Positions 1-4,720 of a stretch of DNA of 5,302 bases are shown in pieces. Under the pieces are notes generated by a model, which saw nothing but the letters and a program-made list of their open reading frames with translations, had not been told where the DNA came from and searched no databases. How positions within the stretch are numbered: position 1 is the stretch's first letter; every line of letters begins with the position of its first letter. Made by a program: the position numbers and the translations under genes. This stretch comes from an uncultured Clostridia bacterium (lineage in GTDB: Bacteria; Bacillota; Clostridia; Christensenellales; Pumilibacteraceae): the NCBI GenBank assembly GCA_934277845.1, contig CAKQVV010000124.1, forward strand, positions 1 through 5,302. The letters run 5' to 3'.

Positions 1-1
1 C

Positions 2-97
2 ATTATGGGCGATCTCAGACGTAAAGAGCATTACGAAAAGCCCTCCGTTCGCAGAAAGAAAAAAGCAGAGGCTGCAAGAAAGCGCATTAAAAACTAA
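2..97 (+). CDS. rpsU: 30S ribosomal protein S21, C-terminal end (5' partial)
   Basis: The reading frame enters from the left edge and gives 31 residues before a TAA stop. It contains RRKEHYEKPSVRRKKKAEAA followed by RKRIKN. The EHYEKPSV-R-RKKK-EAARKR pattern is the diagnostic C-terminal half of bacterial S21, a protein of about 57-60 residues, so roughly half the gene is present. S21 is a small, very basic protein of the 30S subunit near the anti-Shine-Dalgarno end of 16S rRNA, where it helps mRNA engagement during initiation. The string of Arg and Lys residues fits direct rRNA contact. The start codon and promoter lie outside the window. A strong intrinsic terminator follows 23 nt after the stop, so this is the last gene of its transcript. 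Family assignment is firm. Confidence 0.96.
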   Translation: MMGDLRRKEHYEKPSVRRKKKAEAARKRIKN

Positions 98-120
98 CCG
101 CCTTTTTTATTAAGGTAACG

Positions 121-158
121 AAACGCTCCCGCGAGAGTAATTCCGAGGGAGCGTTTTT
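121..158 (+). terminator. Intrinsic terminator after rpsU
   Basis: A 10-bp perfect inverted repeat, AAACGCTCCC (121-130) with GGGAGCGTTT (147-156), encloses a 16-nt loop and runs straight into a T-rich tail (TTTTT at 154-158, then more T-runs to about 168). This is a textbook Rho-independent terminator for the rpsU transcript. The 5' arm starts with AAA, so on the minus strand the stem would also be followed by a short T-run, but no gene reads into it from the right. Confidence 0.93.
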
Positions 159-243
159 CATTGTTTTTCGCGACTTTGAAGATTGTATTTGAATTAAATT
201 AGGCTTTCGGTTAACGATAAATCAAGGGGGGCAAATACTTCGA

Positions 244-269
244 CGCGAAATTTTTAGTCGAATTTTGCG
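244..269. repeat. Inverted repeat upstream of an orphan promoter
   Basis: CGCGAAATT (244-252) can pair with AATTTTGCG (261-269) over 9 bp with one G-T wobble and an 8-nt loop. No T-run follows in either direction, so it is not a terminator. It ends 18 nt before the -35 box of the promoter at 288-316, a plausible place for an activator or repressor site. It could equally be chance; only one copy is present. Confidence 0.25.
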
Positions 270-287
270 AAACCGCGGCGAAAACGC

Positions 288-316
288 TTGACTAACGGTG
301 AATTATACTGTAATAT
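288..316 (+). promoter_or_regulatory. Sigma-A-type promoter with no downstream protein gene
   Basis: TTGACT (288-293) and TAATAT (311-316) are separated by exactly 17 nt, giving five of six matches to the -35 consensus and five of six to the -10 consensus. Transcription would start near 323. No + strand protein gene begins within the next 1.4 kb. The first + strand hairpin with a T-run comes at 401-432, which suggests a short non-coding transcript. Confidence 0.55.
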
Positions 317-335
317 CCGTGTATACTAAAGAAGT

Positions 336-390
336 CGCGATATAAAAACACGAAAGAAAACGCGATAAACAAAAGAAACACCAAAGAAAA
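336..390 (+). repeat. Imperfect A-rich tandem direct repeat
   Basis: Two adjacent units both open with CGCGATA and both close with CAC, one variable base, then AAAGAAAA: unit one is 336-360 (25 nt) and unit two 361-390 (30 nt, with about five extra bases inside). They look like a local duplication that has since drifted. They lie wholly within the candidate small transcript and may be its target-binding part, or may simply be drifted low-complexity sequence. Confidence 0.5.
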
Positions 391-400
391 ACCTATGACA

Positions 401-432
401 AACCCGGCGGGCTATCCCGCCGGGTTGCTTTT
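401..432. terminator. GC-rich hairpin, probable shared terminator
   Basis: AACCCGGCGGG (401-411) and CCCGCCGGGTT (416-426) form a perfect 11-bp stem with a 4-nt loop. On the + strand the tail is GCTTTT (427-432), which would end the candidate small RNA. On the minus strand the hairpin begins 4 nt after the TAA stop of the glycoside hydrolase gene. There its tail starts TTTGTC and reaches a run of five T only some nucleotides later, so minus-strand termination is plausible but less typical. The stem is very stable and its position between convergent transcripts fits a bidirectional terminator. Confidence 0.8.
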
Positions 433-1552
433 ATACGTTGTTACGCTGTTTAAGTTGCTCTTTTTTGAAACGTTCGTCGGCAATGCTGGAGAAACGTTTA
501 ATAACCCGGATTTCTTTTTTGTCATACGGAAGTCCGTTGAAACGATAGAGATCATGTTGCCACTTGAATAATTCGATCGTACTTCCTTCGCGCATAAGTT
601 CCTGATAATAACAGCCCCACGGCTCGAAAGTTTGCGAATATCCGGCAATCAATCCCCAGTGATATGAGCCGATTTTTTCGAGATAGAATAGCGGAAAAAT
701 TTCCGCGATGTCGTTTCCCGCAAGACGATTCAGCCATTCGTTGCAAATCAGCGGACGTCCGCACGATTTTAATTTTTCTATGAGAAGCACGGTGTTTGCA
801 AAACTGCCGTAGTAGTGGAATGTGATCACGTCCGAGAGTTCTATGGCGCGTTTTTCGATCTCGCTGCGGGGTTCAAAATTATCGTCGAAAGCCCAGGCGT
901 CGGCTGTAAGCGGTTGAACCGGATCGAACGAACGGATAATTTCAAAGAATTTTTCCATAGTTTTCAAACTCGTATTGCCGCGGTTTGAATTGCCGGGTTC
1001 GTTCCATACGTCCCAAATATGAATCCTCTCGTCTTTTGCGTATTTTTCGGCGATTTCGGCAACCATTTTGTAATATTCCGGCTCGATTTCGGGGTTGTCG
1101 AGCAGGCAATATCCCTTGTCGCTATAGTCGCCGGTGTGCGGACCGCGTCTGATTCCGCTGTGATATCCCCAGTCGACGTGTTGTTCGCCGAACTTTACCG
1201 GAATAAAATCGCGCTTCGGGATCGTGCAGTCGTTTCCGAGTACCGGCATTACTTTAATCCCGTATTTGTCAGCGAGCGTCAGATATTCTTCGAGATTATT
1301 CATAAACGAATCGTGCTGATAATACCATACTTCAAACTGAATTATGGCTCGAACGGCGTTGAATCCGGTATCTTTTGCCAGTCCGAATTCGTATTCTATT
1401 TCGTCGAATACTTCTTTGTGATTGTATTCTTGCCACATTGCCACGCGGTTTACGCAATTTGACGGATAGCCGTTAAACCCTCTGATCCACGGCTGCGAGT
1501 TATACCACTCCCATGCGCGCGTTTCGCTCCATTTGCCTTTTACGTCGCTCAT
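431..1552 (-). CDS. Cytoplasmic clan-A glycoside hydrolase (cellulase/GH5-like)
   Basis: A complete 373-residue protein that reads as a single (beta/alpha)8-barrel glycosidase. The opening W-E-WY-SQPW-RG-N pattern and the PS-N-V-MWQ stretch (about 15-41) match a widespread group of bacterial proteins annotated as cellulase-family glycosyl hydrolase or, loosely, 1,4-beta-xylanase. The proton donor is expected at Glu185 in WNEPGN (183-188) and the nucleophile at Glu272 in NEW (271-273), with HYY (246-248) before it and the aromatic HWGLIAG (298-304) after it. There is no signal peptide or membrane segment, so it should act inside the cell on imported oligosaccharides; the substrate cannot be told. 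The start is supported by GGAG at 1559-1562, six nt before the ATG. No transporter or sugar regulator lies beside it, and the neighbours are information-processing genes. The clan is secure; family number and substrate are not. Confidence 0.88.
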   Translation of the reverse strand: MSDVKGKWSETRAWEWYNSQPWIRGFNGYPSNCVNRVAMWQEYNHKEVFDEIEYEFGLAKDTGFNAVRAIIQFEVWYYQHDSFMNNLEEYLTLADKYGIKVMPVLGNDCTIPKRDFIPVKFGEQHVDWGYHSGIRRGPHTGDYSDKGYCLLDNPEIEPEYYKMVAEIAEKYAKDERIHIWDVWNEPGNSNRGNTSLKTMEKFFEIIRSFDPVQPLTADAWAFDDNFEPRSEIEKRAIELSDVITFHYYGSFANTVLLIEKLKSCGRPLICNEWLNRLAGNDIAEIFPLFYLEKIGSYHWGLIAGYSQTFEPWGCYYQELMREGSTIELFKWQHDLYRFNGLPYDKKEIRVIKRFSSIADERFKKEQLKQRNNV

Positions 1553-1587
1553 AATTTTCTCCGGTTGTGGGTTTTAATTTCATAATT

Positions 1588-1616
1588 ATGTTACTTTAAA
1601 ATTTTATTGATGTCAA
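1588..1616 (-). promoter_or_regulatory. Likely promoter of the glycoside hydrolase gene
   Basis: Read on the minus strand, a perfect TTGACA lies at 1616-1611. Seventeen nt further is TAACAT (1593-1588), four of six matches to the -10 consensus; CATAAT (1590-1585), at a long 20-nt spacing, is an alternative. The perfect palindrome CATAATTATG (1581-1590) overlaps this region and could bind a regulator, though at 10 bp it is short. The mRNA leader would be about 30 nt and would carry the GGAG ribosome binding site. Confidence 0.5.
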
Positions 1617-1726
1617 ACATTTTGGCGTAAAAAGCGCGATTGGATTGAAAGAGGAAGGCGACGAATGCAAAATATCGGAAGTTTAGTCGTTTTATGTCGA
1701 ATTAAACACAAGCGGGCAAATAGTTT

Positions 1727-1754
1727 TTGTGAAGTGTTATTATTGTCGTATAAA
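1727..1754 (+). promoter_or_regulatory. Weak promoter candidate for the 145-residue protein gene
   Basis: TTGTGA (1727-1732) and TATAAA (1749-1754) are 16 nt apart, with four and five matches to consensus. Transcription would start near 1761, right at the ribosome binding site, leaving a leader of only about 13 nt. The true promoter may therefore lie elsewhere in the 221-bp divergent region. I saw no better sigma-A pair on this strand between 1553 and 1760. Confidence 0.3.
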
Positions 1755-1760
1755 TTCCAC

Positions 1761-1765
1761 GGAGG
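1761..1765 (+). promoter_or_regulatory. Strong ribosome binding site that fixes the start at 1774
   Basis: GGAGG stands 8 nt before the ATG at 1774. The frame is open upstream to a GTG at 1729, but that codon would place this Shine-Dalgarno sequence inside the coding region and has none of its own. ATG 1774 is therefore preferred. Confidence 0.85.
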
Positions 1766-1773
1766 GAAGAGAT

Positions 1774-2211
1774 ATGAGTAATTGTAAAGAAACGGGAGAA
1801 CTGAAAAAACGCGCGTTGCTTGCCAAACAAAGGTTGAGAATGGGATACTGGCAACGGCTTGAACGCGAGCGCGCCGAAATGGAAAGAACGCGCGACGATC
1901 TTGACAAGCGGGGCATAGATGAGTTGCAACGTGCGAAATATCATCGCGACACAATGAAAGCGATTGACGGCGACAGGGCGAAACGCGAAGAGAAAATGTA
2001 CGATAAAGTCTGTAAAATTCTCGATACGGATTCGGACACTCTGAGTCCGATCGGGCAACTTATAGACAAAGAACTTTATAGTAAACTCGACGAGTTCGGC
2101 AGACAAAAATACGTTCTGGAACTTGCGGAGAAATTCAGGGAACTCAGCCGGCGATATTATCTCGAACACGCCGGGAAATCGCGAGCGGGCGAGGCAAAAG
2201 CCTTGACTTAA
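1774..2211 (+). CDS. Conserved-looking helical protein of unknown function
   Basis: A 145-residue protein that I do not recognise. Residues about 8-80 are extremely rich in Arg, Lys, Glu and Asp with few breaks, and are predicted by eye to form long amphipathic helices, possibly a coiled coil. A short acidic turn (DTDSDTLSP, 84-92) separates them from a second part (93-130) beginning IGQLIDKELYSKLDEFGRQK and continuing with an amphipathic Leu/Tyr-containing helix. The tail (131-145) is loosely basic. There is no signal peptide, membrane segment or metal-binding cysteine pattern; the two Cys (4 and 80) are isolated. The TLSPIGQLIDKELY--LDE segment looks like a conserved core and is the best search query. 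The gene is co-directional with pcrA 128 bp downstream, and the pcrA promoter begins inside its last codons. The strong ribosome binding site and protein-like composition make it a real gene; any function would be a guess. Confidence 0.8.
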   Translation: MSNCKETGELKKRALLAKQRLRMGYWQRLERERAEMERTRDDLDKRGIDELQRAKYHRDTMKAIDGDRAKREEKMYDKVCKILDTDSDTLSPIGQLIDKELYSKLDEFGRQKYVLELAEKFRELSRRYYLEHAGKSRAGEAKALT

Positions 2212-2231
2212 ACGTTCGTTTCTTATATAAT
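2203..2231 (+). promoter_or_regulatory. Near-consensus sigma-A promoter for pcrA
   Basis: TTGACT (2203-2208) and a perfect TATAAT (2226-2231) are separated by 17 nt, giving 11 of 12 consensus bases. The -35 hexamer forms the last two sense codons (Leu-Thr) of the upstream gene, whose stop codon follows directly. Transcription should start near 2238, giving pcrA a leader of about 100 nt. This is the strongest promoter in the window. Confidence 0.8.
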
Positions 2232-2245
2232 CTATATTACGGATT

Positions 2246-2297
2246 TATGCGGTATCGCGACGAAGGCGTTTTCGGGTTCGTGTGCCGCATATTTTTT
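2246..2297 (+). terminator. Terminator-like hairpin in the pcrA leader (possible attenuator)
   Basis: TATGCGG (2246-2252) pairs with CCGCATA (2285-2291). An inner ACGAA (2260-2264) pairs with TTCGT (2277-2281), and T-A-T (2253-2255) can weakly extend the outer stem. Six T (2292-2297) follow immediately, as in an intrinsic terminator. It sits downstream of the strong promoter at 2203-2231 and upstream of the pcrA ribosome binding site, so it can either end the upstream gene's transcript or cut off most pcrA transcripts. A competing pairing exists: GCCGC (2284-2288) can pair with GCGGC (2310-2314), which would open the terminator stem. The stem is interrupted by a four-base bulge, so strength is uncertain. 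Confidence 0.5.
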
Positions 2298-2326
2298 ATC
2301 CGTTCTGCCGCGGCGAAATATTATTT

Positions 2327-2331
2327 AAGGA
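2327..2331 (+). promoter_or_regulatory. Ribosome binding site that fixes the pcrA start at 2340
   Basis: AAGGA lies 8 nt before the ATG at 2340. An in-frame ATG at 2247 would add 31 residues, but it lies inside the leader hairpin, has no good ribosome binding site, and adds sequence before the LNEEQ motif that PcrA proteins normally carry within the first dozen residues. The ATG at 2340 puts that motif at residues 8-12. Confidence 0.85.
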
Positions 2332-2339
2332 TAAAAATC

Positions 2340-4610
2340 ATGAGTTTTTCCCTGGATTCTCTCAATGAAGAACAATTAAAACCGGTAATGCAGACCGAAG
2401 GTGCCGTGCTGGTAACTGCAGGTGCCGGCAGTGGTAAAACCAGGCTGCTTACACATCGCATCGCACATATTATAGAGGATCTGGGAGTGCCTGCTTATAA
2501 TGTGCTTGCCATTACGTTTACAAACAAAGCGGCAAACGAAATGAGAGAAAGACTCGATAAAATGCTGGGCGATGATGCGGCTGACGTGTGGGTATTTACT
2601 TTTCATGCGCTTTGCGTCAGAATACTCAGGAAGTTTATTAAAAACCTCGGCGGGTATACGTCCGGTTTCTCCATTTACGGCGAACAGGAAAAGGAACATT
2701 GCATCAAGCGCATTTTAAAAGACATGCAACTCGAAGAAGATATAACGAAAGAAGTTATCGCTGCGATTTCGGATGCCAAAAATCAGGGTAAAAATCCCGA
2801 TGAGTATGCAAAGATTTATTCGTGGAGAGATAATATCGACGTCATAGCGAAGGCTTATTTCGAGTATGAAAAAGAATTGAAAAAGTCAAACGCGCTCGAT
2901 TATGACGATCTTCTGAATAAGGCTTTGTACCTTCTTAAAACGAACGACGAGGCAAGAGAATATTATCAGAGCAAGTTCAGGTATATCCACGTCGACGAGT
3001 TTCAGGATACTAACAAAGTTCAGTACGATATAATTAAGATACTTGCGGCAAAACACGGAAACATTTTTGTTGTCGGCGACGAAGATCAAAGTATTTACGG
3101 CTGGCGAGGCGCAAACTTTACCAATATTTTTGATTTTCAGACCGATTTTTCCGGTGTATCGACCTACAAACTCGAACAAAACTATCGTTCGACGAAAAAG
3201 ATACTTGCGCTTGCGAATAAGATAATCGCGAACAATACCGAAAGACTGGATAAAAGGCTGTGGACGGAAAACGCGGACGGCGCTGAGGTGAAGTATTACG
3301 CCGCGCGGTCGGACGGCGACGAAGCCGATTTTGTCGTTCAAACGATTTATAATCTTCAAAAGACCTATGGTTATAAACTGTCGGACTTTGCGATTCTTAT
3401 GCGTATCAACGCGCTGTCAAGAACGTTTGAGGAACGCTTTATGTTGTACGGAGTTCCGCACAAGATTTACGGCGGTTTCAAGTTTTACGAGCGCAAAGAA
3501 GTCAAAGATATTCTCGCGTACCTTAAAATTATCGGTAATCATAACGATAACGAGGCTATCGCAAGGATAATCAATTTCCCGAAACGCGGAATAGGCGACG
3601 GCACGGTGCGGCAACTTATCAATTACGCGAACGTAAACGCCACAACGCTCTATGACGTAATTTTCACTCTCGACAAAAACGAGGATTTACCGTCGAGCGT
3701 CGTTAAAAAAGTCCTGCCGTTTACAAACGTTTTGCAATGTATCGACAACGCATACAAATCCGGCGGTACGCTATTTGACCTTACATGTTATATTATAAAG
3801 GTGGCTGGGTTCAAGGAGTTTTACGCCGAGAATACCGAAGACAACGAGACAAGAAAAAACAATATCCGCGAACTCGCTCACGGTATCGAGCAGTTCGAGC
3901 AGGCAAATCCGTCAGCCGGACTCGACGAGTACCTGCAACAAATTTCGCTTTACAGTGATCTCGACGAAATGGAAGAGGCCGGCGACTGCGTAAGCATCGC
4001 AACGATACACTCGGCGAAAGGACTTGAATTCAAGGTCGTGTTCGTTGTCGGTTTGGAAGAAGGCATTTTCCCCGATTCGAGAAGGGCTGAAAGTAAAGGC
4101 GAAATGGAAGAGGAACGACGGCTTATGTACGTCGCCGTGACTCGCGCGAAAGAACGGCTTTATCTTACGCGTGCAAAATCGCGTTTTCGTTTCGGCGAGA
4201 GAAAAGACGCGATGCCGTCGGAATTCCTGCGTGAAAGCGGGTTCGAGGACGAAAAACCGAAAGAGAGTGCCTACTCTCATTATTCGGGACGTTACGACAG
4301 TTATCGCGGCGAACGTTCGTATTCGTCTTACGGCGACTCATACAATCGGGAAGAAGTACCCGCATATTCTTCGCAATCGAAATCGCAAACAAAGCCGGTA
4401 ACGACGAAAATAACCGCGCCGGAAAAGAAACCGCAGAAAGACTTGTCTAAGTTAAGTCCGGGGTGCAAAGTGCGACACAAGAAGTTTGGCGAAGGCACGG
4501 TAATAAACCTCGACGCGAGCGGAGAACCGTTTGCAGAGGTTGAATTCGACGGAATCGGCAGGCTGAAATTATTGCTTGCGTATGCTCCGCTCGAACCGCT
4601 CGAAAACTAG
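2340..4610 (+). CDS. pcrA: ATP-dependent DNA helicase PcrA (UvrD/Rep family)
   Basis: A 756-residue superfamily 1A 3'-5' helicase, close to the usual 720-750 of PcrA. All motifs are present: Q motif LNEEQ (8-12), Walker A AGAGSGKT (27-34), Ia ITFTNKAANEM (58-68), Ib TFHALC (87-92), II VDEFQDTN (218-225), III GDEDQSIYGWRGA (246-258), IV LEQNYRS (278-284), V VSIATIHSAKGLEFK (551-565) and VI EERRLMYVAVTRAKERL (591-607). Subdomains 1B and 2B occupy roughly 111-187 and 381-545. A tyrosine/serine-rich linker (about 641-680) leads to a Tudor-like end domain (about 704-756; PGCKVRHKKFGEGTV and AEVEFD-IG-LKLLLAYAPLE), which in studied PcrA proteins contacts RNA polymerase. In Firmicutes PcrA is essential, works in nucleotide excision repair and clears RecA filaments and stalled or R-loop-bound polymerase. 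The active site is intact. It has its own strong promoter and a structured leader, and ligA follows after 110 nt. Confidence 0.97.
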   Translation: MSFSLDSLNEEQLKPVMQTEGAVLVTAGAGSGKTRLLTHRIAHIIEDLGVPAYNVLAITFTNKAANEMRERLDKMLGDDAADVWVFTFHALCVRILRKFIKNLGGYTSGFSIYGEQEKEHCIKRILKDMQLEEDITKEVIAAISDAKNQGKNPDEYAKIYSWRDNIDVIAKAYFEYEKELKKSNALDYDDLLNKALYLLKTNDEAREYYQSKFRYIHVDEFQDTNKVQYDIIKILAAKHGNIFVVGDEDQSIYGWRGANFTNIFDFQTDFSGVSTYKLEQNYRSTKKILALANKIIANNTERLDKRLWTENADGAEVKYYAARSDGDEADFVVQTIYNLQKTYGYKLSDFAILMRINALSRTFEERFMLYGVPHKIYGGFKFYERKEVKDILAYLKIIGNHNDNEAIARIINFPKRGIGDGTVRQLINYANVNATTLYDVIFTLDKNEDLPSSVVKKVLPFTNVLQCIDNAYKSGGTLFDLTCYIIKVAGFKEFYAENTEDNETRKNNIRELAHGIEQFEQANPSAGLDEYLQQISLYSDLDEMEEAGDCVSIATIHSAKGLEFKVVFVVGLEEGIFPDSRRAESKGEMEEERRLMYVAVTRAKERLYLTRAKSRFRFGERKDAMPSEFLRESGFEDEKPKESAYSHYSGRYDSYRGERSYSSYGDSYNREEVPAYSSQSKSQTKPVTTKITAPEKKPQKDLSKLSPGCKVRHKKFGEGTVINLDASGEPFAEVEFDGIGRLKLLLAYAPLEPLEN
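4260..4379 (+). other. Tyr/Ser-rich low-complexity linker within PcrA
   Basis: Codons 641-680 of pcrA encode a linker with eight tyrosines in 32 residues (positions 645, 648, 652, 655, 661, 664, 668, 676), mostly three or four apart. They are mixed with Ser, Gly, Arg and Asp, including short pieces such as SGRYDSYRGERSYSSYG. It joins helicase motif VI and domain 2A to the Tudor-like end domain. PcrA linkers here are usually disordered and poorly conserved; the regular aromatic spacing is what stands out. It is in frame, with codon use like the rest of the gene, so it is not a sequencing artefact. Confidence 0.75.
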
Positions 4611-4670
4611 CATAAACATTCATAGTGGAATTTTTCCGCATAAAGACGCTATACATTTGTGTAATTTATA

Positions 4671-4676
4671 TATAAT
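4671..4676 (+). promoter_or_regulatory. Possible -10 box for ligA
   Basis: TATAAT is a perfect -10 hexamer 44 nt before the ligA start codon, but the expected -35 window (about 4647-4654) holds only GCTATAC-like sequence. If real, the promoter is weak or depends on an activator. The flanking imperfect inverted repeat (4656-4691) could be the binding site of a regulator. In AT-rich spacer DNA, a chance TATAAT is common. Confidence 0.3.
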
Positions 4677-4707
4677 CAAGTGTTAAACAAATCCGTAAAA
4701 AAACGAA

Positions 4708-4715
4708 AGGCGGTG
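4708..4715 (+). promoter_or_regulatory. Ribosome binding site of ligA
   Basis: AGGCGGTG matches the full AGGAGGTG Shine-Dalgarno sequence at seven of eight bases and ends five nt before the ATG at 4721. This supports that start, which also gives the normal LigA N-terminal length: the YYVLD motif falls at residues 21-25. Confidence 0.85.
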
Positions 4716-4720
4716 AAAAA

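Larger units (their letters stand above)
159..430. other. Intergenic region between rpsU and the glycoside hydrolase gene
   Basis: No convincing protein-coding gene is seen here. The stretch holds, in order: a wobble-containing inverted repeat (244-269), a sigma-A-type promoter on the + strand (288-316), a pair of imperfect A-rich direct repeats (336-390) and a GC-rich hairpin (401-426) lying just behind the stop codon of the convergent minus-strand gene. A run of six G (226-231) resembles a ribosome binding site, but the frame after it has no start codon and closes after about two dozen codons. Confidence 0.6.
323..432 (+). ncRNA. Candidate small RNA of about 110 nt
   Basis: This interval is bounded by a good sigma-A promoter (288-316) on the left and a GC-rich hairpin with a T-run (401-432) on the right. 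It carries no open frame with a ribosome binding site. The 5' two thirds are very A-rich, hence probably unstructured, and are built from two imperfect repeats, each beginning CGCGATA. The 3' third is the 11-bp hairpin and its TTGCTTTT tail. An unstructured single-stranded segment plus terminator is a common layout for trans-acting small RNAs, but I recognise no known family. The transcript would overlap the 3' end of the convergent glycoside hydrolase mRNA at the hairpin. The existence of the RNA is inferred. Confidence 0.35.
4611..4720 (+). other. pcrA-ligA intergenic region
   Basis: A 110-bp AT-rich gap with no convincing terminator after pcrA, only a weak GGAA-TTT-TTCC hairpin near 4627-4637. 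Read-through from pcrA into ligA is therefore likely. A perfect TATAAT (4671-4676) could be a -10 box for ligA, but no good -35 hexamer lies 16-18 nt before it. An imperfect inverted repeat, TTTGTGTAA (4656-4664) and TTAAACAAA (4683-4691), eight of nine bases matching, is centred on that box. Confidence 0.5.

Noticed and set aside
221..295. Short frame after a run of six G, ending at a TAA overlapping the orphan promoter
   Set aside because: It has no start codon after the G-run, is preceded by an in-frame stop, and is only about two dozen codons long.
395..571. Small frame beginning ATGACA within the candidate small RNA
   Set aside because: It has no ribosome binding site, passes through the terminator hairpin and then runs antisense to the glycoside hydrolase gene.
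1019..1462. Open frame of 147 codons on the + strand
   Set aside because: It lies wholly antisense to the well-supported glycoside hydrolase gene, has no ribosome binding site of note, and its product resembles no protein I know.
1702..2169. Open frame of 155 codons on the minus strand
   Set aside because: It is antisense to the 145-residue protein gene, which has a strong ribosome binding site and protein-like composition. The minus product is Phe-rich, as expected from the reverse complement of Glu/Lys codons.
2247..2339. 31-residue N-terminal extension of PcrA from the ATG at 2247
   Set aside because: That ATG lies in the leader hairpin, lacks a ribosome binding site and gives a non-family extension. 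The ATG at 2340 has AAGGA at good spacing and the correct distance to the Q motif.
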